From JACCTU01 sp963788055 (lineage in GTDB: Bacteria > Actinomycetota > Thermoleophilia > Gaiellales > Gaiellaceae), in assembly GCA_963788055.1 (NCBI GenBank), contig CAWBFA010000002.1:682001-746000 (forward strand): a DNA stretch of 64,000 bases, read 5' to 3'. This document shows positions 1-8,161 of this stretch, one piece after another. A program made the translations under genes and the position numbers. The notes below the pieces were generated by a model that worked only from the letters and a program-made list of their open reading frames with translations, did not search any database and was not told where the DNA came from. Within the stretch, counting starts at the first letter, position 1, and each line of letters opens with the position of its first letter.

Positions 1-1
1 G

Positions 2-1390
2 CGGTGGGAGGCTGCCGACGTCGTCATCGAGTCCGATCCGGAGCTGCAACTCGCCGTGCGACTCGCGCTCTTCCACCTCATGTCTTCGGTCGCCGACTCG
101 GGCGAAGCCGCGGTGGGCGCCCGCGGTTTGAGTGGGCCCGCATATCGCGGACACGTCTTCTGGGATAGCGACGTCTTCGTCCTCCCGTTCCTCGCCGCGA
201 CCCATCCGCCCGCCGCCCGCGCGATGCTCGAGTATCGAATCCGGCGACTCGACGACTCGCGCGCAAACGCGCGCCGACTCGGCCGCGACGGCGTTCGTTT
301 CGCCTGGGAGTCCGCGCGGCACGGCTACGACGTCACGCCTCGATACGCGCGAGACCAGACCGGCCGCCTCGTCGCGATCCGGACCGGCGAGCTCGAGGAG
401 CACATCGTCGCCGACGTCGCGTGGGCCGCGTGCTGCTACGCGGACTGGAGCGGCGACGATTCGTTCCTCGAAGAGGCCGGGCGGGACCTCCTCGTGGAGA
501 CGGCTCGCTACTGGGCTTCACGCATCCGCTTCGACGCGGACGGTCGAGGTCACGTCTACGGCGTGATCGGGCCCGACGAGTACCACGAGCCGGTAGACGA
601 CAACGCATTCACGAACGTCATGGCCCGCTGGAACCTGCGGCGAGCTGCGGAGCTCGCGCACCTCGACCCGCACGAGCGTGCTGCCTGGCGCCGCGCCGCC
701 GACGCGCTCGTCGACGGGTGGGACTGCCATACCGGCCTCTACGAGCAGTTCGCCGGCTTCCACGAGCTCGAGCACCTGGTCATCGCCGACGTCGCACCTC
801 GTCGCCCGATCGCCGCGGACCTCCTGCTCGGCGCGGAGCGCGTCGCCGGGGCACAGGTGTTGAAGCAGCCGGACGTGCTCATGCTCCATCACCTGGTGCC
901 GGACGAGGTCGAGCCGCATTCGCTCGTCTCCAACCTCGACTTCTACGAGCCGCGCTGCTCACACGGCAGCTCCCTCTCCCCCGCGATCCACGCCGCGCTG
1001 CTCGCCCGAGCCGGGCGGCCGGATCAGGCGCTGGAACCCTTCCGCCTCGCAGCGAACATCGACCGCGCCGACCTGACGGGAACGACCGCCGGAGGCGTGC
1101 ACCTGGCGACCATGGGCGGGCTCTGGCAGGCGCTGGCATACGGCTTCGCCGGTCTGCGACCCCAGGGGTCGGTCCTCGGGATCGACCCGCAGCTCCCTGG
1201 TGCCTGGGACGCTCTGGCGCTTCGGTTGCGCTTCCGCGGCTGTCTCGTGCGCGTTCGGCTCGAGCGTGAGCGGGTGACCATCGAGTCGGATCACGAACTA
1301 CCCACAAGCGTCGGCGGCTCGGCACCCGCCTACGGCACCCGAACGGTCTGGACCCGCGATGAGACGCAATGGAAGGTGAGGAAGCTATGA
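2..1390 (+). CDS. Glycoside hydrolase family 65 sugar phosphorylase, C-terminal part (5' end outside window)
   Basis: GH65 phosphorylases split alpha-linked disaccharides (trehalose, kojibiose, nigerose, maltose) with phosphate in the cytoplasm, giving a free sugar and beta-glucose 1-phosphate. The frame is already open at base 2 and matches the family there, so the N-terminal domain lies outside the window. Visible marks are HVFWDSDVFVLP (near base 155), RDGVRFAWESA, EEHIVADVAWA and GPDEYHEPVDDNAFTN; the Glu in GPDEYHE (near base 575) is the expected general acid. A small C-terminal beta domain follows. The stop overlaps the next start as ATGA, so both genes are probably one transcript. The exact disaccharide cannot be read from this part. 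Confidence 0.88.
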   Translation, partial: RWEAADVVIESDPELQLAVRLALFHLMSSVADSGEAAVGARGLSGPAYRGHVFWDSDVFVLPFLAATHPPAARAMLEYRIRRLDDSRANARRLGRDGVRFAWESARHGYDVTPRYARDQTGRLVAIRTGELEEHIVADVAWAACCYADWSGDDSFLEEAGRDLLVETARYWASRIRFDADGRGHVYGVIGPDEYHEPVDDNAFTNVMARWNLRRAAELAHLDPHERAAWRRAADALVDGWDCHTGLYEQFAGFHELEHLVIADVAPRRPIAADLLLGAERVAGAQVLKQPDVLMLHHLVPDEVEPHSLVSNLDFYEPRCSHGSSLSPAIHAALLARAGRPDQALEPFRLAANIDRADLTGTTAGGVHLATMGGLWQALAYGFAGLRPQGSVLGIDPQLPGAWDALALRLRFRGCLVRVRLERERVTIESDHELPTSVGGSAPAYGTRTVWTRDETQWKVRKL

Positions 1391-2199
1391 CCAGAGTCGT
1401 CGCCGCGATGGACGACACGCCCAGCGCCGGCGCAGTGCTCGCAAGCGCAGCAGCCGTCGCGCAGCTCTTCGACGCGATGCTCGAAGCTGTCCACGTCCGG
1501 TCCGATGGGTGCGAGATCGCCGCCGGGCACGCGCGCAGGGCCAGGGTCCCGCTGGAGATCGTGGACGGGGGCGTCGTCGAGTCGCTCATCGCCATGGGCA
1601 GGGAGCACGACGTCGCAGCCCTCGTGCTCGGCACTCGCGAGGAGCACGCCGCTGACAAGCCGCTCGGCTCGACGGCACTCGCGGTGGTCGGCGGCGTCGA
1701 GAAGCCGATCGTGCTCATCCCGCCGCGCGCGGCACCGCTCGAGCGCATCCGCCGTGTGTTGCTTCCGCTCGAGGGCAGTCGCAGGACGTCGCTGGCCCCG
1801 GCGTCTGTGCTCGAGGTCGCACAGAGCGCCGCGGTCGACGTGATCGTCCTGCACGTCTTCGACGAGGAGTCGCTTCCGGAGTTCACCGACCAGCCGCAGC
1901 ACGAGACCGAAGTCTGGGCGAACGAGTTCCTGGCTCGCTACTGCCCGGTGGGGCTGCGGTCGGTCAGCCTTGCGCTTCGCATCGGCGAGCCTGCCGAGAC
2001 GGTCGTTCGGGTCGCGGAGGAGAGCGGCGTCGACCTGATCGCGCTCGGCTGGAACCAGCTCCTTGCCCCCGGGCGCGCTGCGATCGTGCGTGCCGTGCTC
2101 GAGCGCGGCCGGCAGCCGCTCATGCTGATCCCCGCCACGACGAACGCGAGAGGAGGACAGTCGAGTGACCGTCTCGTTCGACATCTGTTGGAGCACTGA
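1387..2199 (+). CDS. Tandem universal stress protein (UspA family)
   Basis: A 270-residue protein with two UspA-like domains (about residues 1-118 and 122-265). The first begins MTRVVAAMDD and closes with VEKPIVLIPP; the second begins RIRRVLLPLEGS and closes with RQPLMLIP, with LIALGWNQ in place of the usual nucleotide-binding G-x2-G-x9-G(S/T) loop, so ATP binding by the second domain is doubtful. I chose ATG 1387 because it overlaps the upstream stop (ATGA) and follows a good ribosome binding site (GGAAGGTGAGG), although an in-frame ATG exists at 1369. Usp proteins help cells survive starvation or oxidative stress; the link to the sugar phosphorylase upstream is only positional. Confidence 0.85.
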   Translation: MTRVVAAMDDTPSAGAVLASAAAVAQLFDAMLEAVHVRSDGCEIAAGHARRARVPLEIVDGGVVESLIAMGREHDVAALVLGTREEHAADKPLGSTALAVVGGVEKPIVLIPPRAAPLERIRRVLLPLEGSRRTSLAPASVLEVAQSAAVDVIVLHVFDEESLPEFTDQPQHETEVWANEFLARYCPVGLRSVSLALRIGEPAETVVRVAEESGVDLIALGWNQLLAPGRAAIVRAVLERGRQPLMLIPATTNARGGQSSDRLVRHLLEH

Positions 2200-2464
2200 C
2201 TACTGGCTACGCCATTGCGACGGATTCCGCGTGACGACAGAGGACGGCGAGATCGGATTCGTCGACGCCGTCGACCTCACGCCGCAGGGGGATGCCGAGG
2301 CGCTCGTCCTCAGGTTTGGGAGTGAGTTCACGCACTCCGTGCGGGTGCCCGTGGCCGCCGTCGAGGCGCTCGACCCCGTCGACGAGGCGATCGTCCTCGG
2401 GCCGATCAGCGACCGGCGGCGCAGGCATGCCAGCCGCCAGCTCCGCATTCCGCTTCCGCTCTGA
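2165..2464 (+). CDS. Small PRC-barrel-like protein of unknown function
   Basis: A 99-residue protein starting at GTG 2165, which lies inside the end of the stress-protein gene (35-base overlap in another frame) and follows a perfect AGGAGG at 2151-2156, so translation of the pair is probably coupled. The N-terminal half (DGFRVTTEDGEIGFVDAVDL) resembles the PRC-barrel fold: a short beta-rich module that often follows stress genes. The C-terminus is basic (SDRRRRHASRQLRIPLPL) and could touch nucleic acid or ribosomes, but that is speculation. No catalytic motif is visible. The overlap and strong ribosome binding site make it a real gene; its job is unknown. Confidence 0.62.
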   Translation: MTVSFDICWSTDYWLRHCDGFRVTTEDGEIGFVDAVDLTPQGDAEALVLRFGSEFTHSVRVPVAAVEALDPVDEAIVLGPISDRRRRHASRQLRIPLPL

Positions 2465-2567
2465 GGGGTCGAAGGATTCCAACGTTGGAGCAGGAACTGG
2501 TGATGGTCGTGCTCGCCGCGGTCGCACTCGCGATCGTGGCCTTCGAGCGAGGCGATCCGCGCGCTGA

Positions 2568-2990
2568 CTACTGCGCAGCGCTCGCGACGCCGCCGGTCAG
2601 CCTGAAGTGCTCCGAGAACTCGAACCCGGTCTCGACCGCACGCCTCACCGGACACGCCACAACGACTTTCCTCAGCCGCTCGAGCCGCTCGTCCGTGACC
2701 GGACCGGTTAGCTCGATGTCGAGCTCGAATCTCCTCGGCGTCGAACGATGGTCGTAGTCAACAGCGACCGTTACGTCGCCGAGGTCCCAACCCTTGGTCT
2801 GCGCGTACTTGACGAGGGTCGTCGAGGCGCACGCAGCGAGCGCCGCGGGGAACAGCTCGTGGGGCGCCGGGGCGCTACCCTCACCGCCGACCCGGATCGG
2901 CTCGTCGGTGGTCAGGTGGTGACGCCCGTCGACGAGCACGTCCTGTCGAAGCGTCCCCGGAATCCAACTTGCGGTCGCCGTCAGACCCAT
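2568..2990 (-). CDS. OsmC family protein (thiol peroxidase-like)
   Basis: A 140-residue OsmC/Ohr-like protein. This family reduces organic hydroperoxides with a pair of cysteines in the cytoplasm. The first family cysteine is present in LAACASTTLVKYAQ (residue about 54) and the second in VVVACPVRRAVETG (about 113), so the redox pair looks intact. The N-terminal motif GEGSAPAPHELFPAALA is typical. Its start (ATG 2990) lies 10 bases inside the 3' end of the flavodoxin-like gene upstream on the same strand, so the two should form a small redox operon facing away from the oxidoreductase cluster. Confidence 0.86.
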   Translation of the reverse strand: MGLTATASWIPGTLRQDVLVDGRHHLTTDEPIRVGGEGSAPAPHELFPAALAACASTTLVKYAQTKGWDLGDVTVAVDYDHRSTPRRFELDIELTGPVTDERLERLRKVVVACPVRRAVETGFEFSEHFRLTGGVASAAQ

Positions 2991-3502
2991 TCGTGCCCCC
3001 TGACGCGCGCGCCGACCTCACCTGCCCAGGCCTGGATTTCACCCCAGTCGCGGGCATCGGACGCATCCATCCGGTTGAACGGAAACCGAAGCTTGGTCGG
3101 GTCGACGACACCGCCGAAGATCGCCGTCAGATCCGCTTCCACCGAGGCCCTCGCGAGGCCCTTCTCGAGCTGGGCACGAGTGGACTCCACATCGTCGTCG
3201 GCGAGTGTCCGCGGTCCGAGGGCGAAGACTGCCAGCCTGCGGCCGACGAGCTCGTCGCGGTGCGCCCCGAGGAGGTTCCGGGCCTGGTCATGCAAGCGCC
3301 CCATGTAGATCGCAGTGCCCAACACAACGGTGTCGTACGGGTCGACGTCTTCGACCTCTTCGGCAGCACGCACGTCCACGTCGAGCCCGAGCGAGCGCAT
3401 CGTCGTCGCGATCATCTCGGCGACTTCCCTCGTGGAACCGTGCTTCGACGCGTACGCGACGAGCACCCGCGGCGCGTCAGTGGGCACGGCAGCGGCAGTC
3501 AC
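2981..3502 (-). CDS. Flavodoxin-domain protein (HemG-like)
   Basis: A 173-residue flavodoxin-fold protein. The FMN phosphate-binding loop is visible near the N-terminus (VLVAYASKHGSTREVA), followed by TVVLGTAIYMGRLHDQA, the loop that holds the flavin ring in protoporphyrinogen-oxidase-type flavodoxins (HemG). HemG proper passes electrons from protoporphyrinogen IX to menaquinone, but many actinobacterial relatives have no known partner, so I call only the fold. GTG 3502 is the longest start; GTG 3486 (beginning PTDAPRVLVAY) is also possible and would shrink the overlap with the small upstream gene from 26 to 10 bases. It overlaps the OsmC-like gene by 10 bases. Confidence 0.84.
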   Translation of the reverse strand: MTAAAVPTDAPRVLVAYASKHGSTREVAEMIATTMRSLGLDVDVRAAEEVEDVDPYDTVVLGTAIYMGRLHDQARNLLGAHRDELVGRRLAVFALGPRTLADDDVESTRAQLEKGLARASVEADLTAIFGGVVDPTKLRFPFNRMDASDARDWGEIQAWAGEVGARVRGHEWV

Positions 3503-3677
3503 GTTCGAGGTGCCGGCACGAGAGACAGCGCTTCGGCGGAAGACGCCACTCGAGGCGCCGCTTCTGCAGACCCGATTGGATCATCAGCCAGGCTGCGAAA
3601 CAGACAGCGGCGACAGGCATCCAGAGCGAAGAGAGCTCCACGTCTACGACGGTAGTCGTGAGCCGGGCGCAGGCCAT
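3477..3677 (-). CDS. Small single-pass membrane protein with a Cys-rich tail
   Basis: A 66-residue reading frame from ATG 3677, or 53 residues from GTG 3638. It holds one hydrophobic helix (WMPVAAVCFAAWLMIQS) followed by a basic stretch and a tail RLPPKRCLSCRHLERDCRCRAH with a C-x2-C...C-x-C pattern, like a minimal zinc ribbon facing the cytoplasm. It ends 26 bases inside the flavodoxin-like gene on the same strand, which fits an operon start. I do not recognise the family. The hydrophobic helix plus ordered cysteines make chance less likely, but no strong ribosome binding site is visible, so the call is tentative. Confidence 0.45.
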   Translation of the reverse strand: MACARLTTTVVDVELSSLWMPVAAVCFAAWLMIQSGLQKRRLEWRLPPKRCLSCRHLERDCRCRAH

Positions 3678-3770
3678 CAGCGGAGCCGCTGATCGGCTTG
3701 CGGGAATACCGCGCTTTGGCTCAGCAAGGCCTCGGATGGCCCCGCCGACGAACGGCGCGACACTGGGTCG

Positions 3771-5063
3771 ATGGGCGACCTCGCCGATCCGCTCTTCCTG
3801 GAACTCCGCCCCCCGCTGAGCGCCGAGGAGGGGATCCTGGAGGCCGACCGGTGTCTGGAGTGCGGTGGGGCATACGCTGCCGCCCCTTGCACCCTGGCGT
3901 GCCCGGCCGAGGTCGACGTGCCCGGCTTCATCGCTGGGATCGCGGTCGGCGACCCGGCCGGGGCCGCGGCGACCATCTTCGACGAGAACCTTCTCGGCGG
4001 CACGTGCGCGCGGGTCTGTCCCGTCGAGATCCTCTGCGAGGGAGCCTGCGTGCTGAACCACGAGGGTCGGCGCCCAATCGCCATCGGTGCCCTGCAACGC
4101 TTCGCGACCGACTGGGCGCTGGAGCATCATCAGGCGCTTCGGGAACGTCAGCAGCCGAACGGCCGCCGCGTCGCCGTGATCGGCGCCGGGCCTGCGGGGC
4201 TCGCGTGCGCCGGCGAACTGGCCGCGCGCGGATACGCCGTCACGGTCTACGACGAGCGCGAGGAAGTCGGAGGGCTCGTTCGCTACGCGATCGCGCCCTA
4301 CCGTCAGCAGCGTCATCCCCTCCCCGCGGAGGCGCGTGCGCTGCGGGCGCTCGGTGTCGAGTTCAGGCTCGCGACGAGAATCGACGGCCCGGAGGCCCTG
4401 CGCACGATCGCTCAGGACGTCGACGCCGTCTTCCTCGGCGTGGGCATGGGCGACGACGCCGACGTGCGCTATCCCGGAGACGAGCTGCCCGGCGTCTGGG
4501 AGTCACTGACGTTCATCGAGGCCGTCAAGACGGGACAGGCCCCGCGCGTCGGCCGGCGTGTCGTCGTGATCGGCGGCGGCAACACCGCGATCGACGTCGC
4601 GCGCGAGTCGGTGCGGCTCGGCGCCGACCACGTTACGGTCGTCTACCGGCGTACGCGAGCCGAGATCCCCGCCTACCCGTACGAGATCGACGAAGCCGAG
4701 GAAGAAGGTGTGCACTTCCAGTGGCTCGCTTCCCCTGTGCGGTTCGAGGGGGCTGGACGACTTGAGAGCGTCGTGTGCCAGCTGATGAGCCTGGGCGAGC
4801 CCGATGCGAGCGGGCGGCGCCGTCCACAGCCGCTTCCCGACAGCGAGTTCGCACTCGCGGCGCACACGGCCGTCAAGGCGATCGGCCAGAGGGCGCGGTC
4901 CGAGTTCACCGAGTGGATCGCGACCGTCGACGCGACGACGGGCCGCACGGCCGACGCGAAGTTCTTCGCCGGGGGAGACGCCGTCAACGGCGGTGCAAGC
5001 GTCGTCGAGGCCGTTGCCGAGGCGAAGCGCGCTGCGAAGGCGATCGACGAGTGGCTGCGATGA
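3771..5063 (+). CDS. FAD-dependent NAD(P)H oxidoreductase, glutamate synthase small-chain (GltD) type
   Basis: A 430-residue electron-transfer flavoprotein. Residues 1-115 are Cys-rich (CLECG, CTLACPAEVDVPGF, CARVCPVEILCEGAC), the fold that carries two [4Fe-4S] clusters in GltD and dihydropyrimidine dehydrogenase. An FAD Rossmann motif follows (VAVIGAGPAGLACAGELA, about residue 137) and then an NAD(P)H motif (RVVVIGGGNTAIDVARES, about residue 263); FAGGDAVNGGASVVEAVAEA near the C-terminus closes the FAD site. It overlaps the next gene by ATGA and heads the 2-oxoacid:ferredoxin oxidoreductase set, so I infer it moves electrons between NAD(P)H and that enzyme's ferredoxin subunit. No large glutamate synthase gene is nearby. 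Confidence 0.87.
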   Translation: MGDLADPLFLELRPPLSAEEGILEADRCLECGGAYAAAPCTLACPAEVDVPGFIAGIAVGDPAGAAATIFDENLLGGTCARVCPVEILCEGACVLNHEGRRPIAIGALQRFATDWALEHHQALRERQQPNGRRVAVIGAGPAGLACAGELAARGYAVTVYDEREEVGGLVRYAIAPYRQQRHPLPAEARALRALGVEFRLATRIDGPEALRTIAQDVDAVFLGVGMGDDADVRYPGDELPGVWESLTFIEAVKTGQAPRVGRRVVVIGGGNTAIDVARESVRLGADHVTVVYRRTRAEIPAYPYEIDEAEEEGVHFQWLASPVRFEGAGRLESVVCQLMSLGEPDASGRRRPQPLPDSEFALAAHTAVKAIGQRARSEFTEWIATVDATTGRTADAKFFAGGDAVNGGASVVEAVAEAKRAAKAIDEWLR

Positions 5064-5596
5064 GCGAGCTGACCGCGATCCGCTGGCACGCCCGCGCCGG
5101 GCAAGGAGCGAAGACGGCGTCCCAGGTGCTCGCGCTCGCTCTGCTCCACAGCGGCAAGAGCGCGCAGTCGTTTCCGGAGTACGGGCCCGAGCGGCGAGGC
5201 GCGCCCTTGCGCGCGTTCACGCGCGTGTCGAGCAGTCCGATCCGCCGCCACGACACCGTGACCGACCCCGATGTGGTCGTCGTGCTCGAGCCCTCGCTCG
5301 TTCACGAGGCCGCCGTCGGCGAAGGCCTCTCCCCGGACGGACTCGTGCTGGTCAATGCCGAGGAAGTGCCGGAAGAGCTCGCCGGGCTTGCGGTTCGCTG
5401 CGTCCCGGCGACGCGACTCGCCGCGGCCCGAGGTTCGAGCTTCGTCAACGTCGTCATGCTCGGCGCCGTCGCCGCCGCGCTCGGCGAGCCGTCGCTCGCG
5501 GAGCTCCAGGATGCGGCTGTCGCGACGCTCGGCAAGAAGGTCTCGGCCGAAGCCGTGCGGGACGCCGTCGCGGAGGGATACGCATGGGCGAGCTGA
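5060..5596 (+). CDS. porG: 2-oxoacid:ferredoxin oxidoreductase, gamma subunit
   Basis: A 178-residue gamma subunit of the pyruvate/2-ketoisovalerate:ferredoxin oxidoreductase family. The family opening is clear: IRWHARAGQGAKTASQVLA, followed by SFPEYGPERRGAPLRAF, both typical of the subunit that holds coenzyme A contacts. The start ATG 5060 overlaps the upstream stop (ATGA). Its 3' end overlaps the delta gene by 13 bases. The four subunits are in the order gamma, delta, alpha, beta, as in archaeal and some bacterial four-subunit enzymes. Whether the substrate is pyruvate or a branched 2-oxoacid cannot be told from this subunit. Confidence 0.9.
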   Translation: MSELTAIRWHARAGQGAKTASQVLALALLHSGKSAQSFPEYGPERRGAPLRAFTRVSSSPIRRHDTVTDPDVVVVLEPSLVHEAAVGEGLSPDGLVLVNAEEVPEELAGLAVRCVPATRLAAARGSSFVNVVMLGAVAAALGEPSLAELQDAAVATLGKKVSAEAVRDAVAEGYAWAS

Positions 5597-5872
5597 CGCG
5601 CTGGGAGCAGCTGCCTGGAGCCGGGGTCGTCACGCCGGGCGAGGCGGCACAGCCGCATACCGGGAGCTGGCGCACGGGTCTCAAGCCCAGCGTCGACGTC
5701 ACGCAGTGCGTCGAACTGCCTGCTCTGTTGGCTCTACTGCCCCGACTCGGCCGTCACGCTCGAAGGGACGACGTTCACCGGCTTCGACCTCGACTTCTGC
5801 AAAGGCTGCGAGATCTGCGCGGAGGTCTGTCCAAGCGGTGCGATCGTGATGGTCGCAGAGGACACCCCGTGA
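5584..5872 (+). CDS. porD: 2-oxoacid:ferredoxin oxidoreductase, delta (ferredoxin) subunit, frame break at 5713
   Basis: A roughly 95-residue protein with two [4Fe-4S] ferredoxin motifs. It starts at ATG 5584 as MGELTRWEQLPGAG and runs to TQCV, where one extra base (G at 5713) breaks the frame. Dropping that base restores CVNCLLCWLYCPDSA, a complete C-x2-C-x2-C-x3-CP cluster motif, and the frame continues through CKGCEICAEVCPSGAIVM to TGA 5870-5872. The stop overlaps the alpha start as GTGA. Both halves are perfect family matches, so I read the break as a sequencing error rather than gene decay. The subunit passes electrons from the catalytic core to ferredoxin. Confidence 0.85.
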
Positions 5873-7020
5873 CGCGCGAGCTCCTGACCGGCGGCGAGGC
5901 GGTTGCGCACGCGATGCGTCAGATCGATCCGGACGTTGTACCGGTCTATCCGATCACGCCGCAGACACCGATCATCCAGACGTTCGCGAAGTTCGTCGCG
6001 AATGGGCAGGCACACACGGAGGTCGTGAACGTCGAGTCCGAGCACTCTGCGATGAGTGCGGCGATCGGCGCCGCTCTCTCGGGCGCCCGGACGATGACGG
6101 CGACGTCGTCGCAGGGGCTCGCATTGATGGCCGAGATCGTCTACATCGCTGCTTCGATGCGCGCACCGATCGTGATGGCAGTCGGCAACCGCGCGCTCTC
6201 CGGGCCGATCAACATCCACTGCGACCACTCGGACTCGATGCTGGTCCGGGATTCCGGCGTCGTGCAGCTGTTTGCCGAGAACGCCCAGGACGCTTACGAC
6301 CTGACGGTGCTGGCGCCGCGGATCGCAGAGCACCCCGACGTGCTGCTGCCCGTCCTCGTCTGCCAGGACGGCTTCACGATCACGCACTCGGCAGAGCCGG
6401 TGGAGCTCCTCCCGGACGACACCGTCAGGACGTTCGTCGGCGAGTACCGCATCCCCCACTCCGTGCTCGACGTTCGCGAGCCGACGACGCAAGGGCCTTT
6501 TGCGATGCCGGACTACTACTACGAGCTGCGCCGTCAGCAGGCCGCCGCGCTGCAAGCTGCTTCGCACGCCTTCGCCGAAGCGGCCGTCGAGTTCGCGCTG
6601 CTCACGGGCCGCCTGTACTCGGGCCTCGAGGAGTATCGGCTCGAGGGTGCTTCGCGAGCGCTCGTCGCGCTCGGCTCGACCGCGGGCACGATCAAGGACG
6701 TGATCGACGAGTTGCGCTCAGCGGGCATGCCGGTCGGGCTGCTCAAGCTCGTCTCGTTCCGGCCCTTCCCGAGCTCGGCGGTCGCATCCGCCCTGGCCGA
6801 CGTGGACTCCGTCACGGTTCTCGACCGCTCCGACTCGCCGGGCGGCACGCCTGCCCTCCACGCGGAGCTCGCCGCCGCCCTGTACGGCAGCGGCGTCGAC
6901 CTGACCGGTGCGGTCTACGGCCTCGGCGGCCGTGACCTCCATCCCGCGGACATCCGCGCCATCGTCACCGGTCCCTCGAACGCGTACGCCGGCCTACGAG
7001 GTGACCCGTGTCCCGTCTGA
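5869..7020 (+). CDS. porA: 2-oxoacid:ferredoxin oxidoreductase, alpha subunit
   Basis: A 383-residue alpha subunit with the pyrimidine-binding domain first (LLTGGEAVAHAMRQ, YPITPQTPIIQ, VESEHSAMSAAIGAA) and the C-terminal transketolase-like domain after about residue 250 (LVALGSTAGTIKDVIDELR, SFRPFPSSAVASAL). It starts at GTG 5869, overlapping the delta stop, and ends 13 bases into the beta gene. Together with beta it forms the thiamine diphosphate site that cleaves a 2-oxoacid with coenzyme A to acyl-CoA, CO2 and reduced ferredoxin. The sequence QDGFTITHSAEPVELL is like pyruvate-using members, but I would not fix the substrate. Confidence 0.9.
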   Translation: MTRELLTGGEAVAHAMRQIDPDVVPVYPITPQTPIIQTFAKFVANGQAHTEVVNVESEHSAMSAAIGAALSGARTMTATSSQGLALMAEIVYIAASMRAPIVMAVGNRALSGPINIHCDHSDSMLVRDSGVVQLFAENAQDAYDLTVLAPRIAEHPDVLLPVLVCQDGFTITHSAEPVELLPDDTVRTFVGEYRIPHSVLDVREPTTQGPFAMPDYYYELRRQQAAALQAASHAFAEAAVEFALLTGRLYSGLEEYRLEGASRALVALGSTAGTIKDVIDELRSAGMPVGLLKLVSFRPFPSSAVASALADVDSVTVLDRSDSPGGTPALHAELAAALYGSGVDLTGAVYGLGGRDLHPADIRAIVTGPSNAYAGLRGDPCPV

Positions 7021-7952
7021 AGACCCTCGTTCGCAACCAAGACGGCGTGCAGCCGTTGCGCGGCGGGCACTCGTTGTGTCAGGGCTGCGGGATCCCGATG
7101 GTCGTCCGGACGGTGCTCAGCACGATCACGTCGCCCACGGTCGTCGTGAACGCGACCGGATGCCTGGAGGTCGCCACGACGCGGTACCCGACCACTGCGT
7201 GGAACGTTCCTTGGCTGCACGTCGCGTTCGAGAACGCGGCCGCGGTCGCCGGCGGCGTCGAGGCGGCACAGCGCGCTCTCCGGCGCCGGCATGCGCTGCC
7301 CGAAGACGAGGACGTCGCGATCGTCGTCTTCGCAGGCGACGGAGGCACCTATGACATCGGACTGCAGGCGCTCTCTGGAGCACTCGAGCGCGGCCATCGG
7401 TTCCTGTTCGTCTGCTACGACAACGAGGGGTACATGAACACGGGCATCCAGCGTTCGGGCGCGACGCCGTTCGGAGCGAACACGACGACGACGCCTGCGG
7501 GCCTCGACAGCTTCGGCAAGGCACAGCAGCGGAAGGACATGACGGCGATCGCCGTTGCCCACCACGTGCCCTACGCCGCTCAGGCTGCAGCGACTCACTG
7601 GCACGACCTGAGCGTCAAGGTCGAACGCGCGGCCGCTGCCGACGGACCGGCGTTCCTGAACGTGCTCACCGACTGTCCGCTCGGTTGGGGTCACGAGCCG
7701 CGGCAGTTCGCACAGGTGATGGACGCCGCGGTCGATTGCCTCTTCTGGCCTCTGTACGAGGTCGTGGACGGCGACTACCGGTTGACGTACCGCCCGGAAA
7801 AGGTCGTTCCCGTCGAGCAATGGCTCTCCCTCCAGCAGCGCTTTGCGCACCTGCTTCGACCGGAGAACCGCGACGTGGTCGAGCGGATCCAGCAGCAGGT
7901 CGAGACCGACTGGCAGGCGCTTCTGGAGCGCTGCGGCTCCGCTCCCGCCTAA
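7008..7952 (+). CDS. porB: 2-oxoacid:ferredoxin oxidoreductase, beta subunit
   Basis: A 314-residue thiamine diphosphate-binding beta subunit. It shows the N-terminal cluster motif GHSLCQGCGIPMVVR, another family cysteine (NATGCLEVATTRYP), the TPP/Mg motif FAGDGGTYDIGLQ and the completing Asn in CYDNEGYMNTGIQRSG. A fourth cluster cysteine is likely in TDCPLGWG near residue 225. The start GTG 7008 overlaps the alpha gene by 13 bases. This is the last gene of the set; the next 200 bases contain no convincing gene. Confidence 0.9.
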   Translation: MSRLKTLVRNQDGVQPLRGGHSLCQGCGIPMVVRTVLSTITSPTVVVNATGCLEVATTRYPTTAWNVPWLHVAFENAAAVAGGVEAAQRALRRRHALPEDEDVAIVVFAGDGGTYDIGLQALSGALERGHRFLFVCYDNEGYMNTGIQRSGATPFGANTTTTPAGLDSFGKAQQRKDMTAIAVAHHVPYAAQAAATHWHDLSVKVERAAAADGPAFLNVLTDCPLGWGHEPRQFAQVMDAAVDCLFWPLYEVVDGDYRLTYRPEKVVPVEQWLSLQQRFAHLLRPENRDVVERIQQQVETDWQALLERCGSAPA

Positions 7953-8161
7953 AGCTGCTGAATCCCCGCGCTTCTCGAACGCCTGGTCGGCGAGCGCCCC
8001 GATGAAAGGAAAGAGGCGATGCTCATTCCCGAGGTGTGCCTCGCTGAGCACATTCTCCGCGGCATGACGACCGCCGGCGCCCCGAGCCTGGGACGCCGGC
8101 GGCTCTGGTGACGGACGTGATTGTGCGCCGAAGGGGTTCCGGCTTAGGATCGTGCCTCCGC
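7953..8161. other. Intergenic stretch between oxidoreductase and Liv transporter genes
   Basis: This 209-base stretch has no gene I trust. A perfect 9-base inverted repeat (CCGCCGGCG at 8071-8079, CGCCGGCGG at 8094-8102) could end transcription of the oxidoreductase operon, although no T-run follows. A 30-codon frame from ATG 8019 with a purine-rich upstream stretch is too short and unlike anything known to call. Confidence 0.4.

Noticed and set aside
879..1886. Long minus-strand frames opposite GH65 and the stress protein
   Set aside because: Their composition (Arg/Ser/Ala/Asp-rich, no family motif) is the usual mirror of high G+C genes.
2485..2757. 90-codon plus-strand frame beginning with a hydrophobic helix (VVLAAVALAIVAF)
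   Set aside because: Two thirds of it overlaps the OsmC-like gene in antisense and only the first 25 residues look protein-like; more likely chance or a very short peptide.
8019..8111. 30-codon frame with a purine-rich upstream stretch between porB and livG
   Set aside because: Too short, with no recognisable feature, and it ends in a hairpin region.
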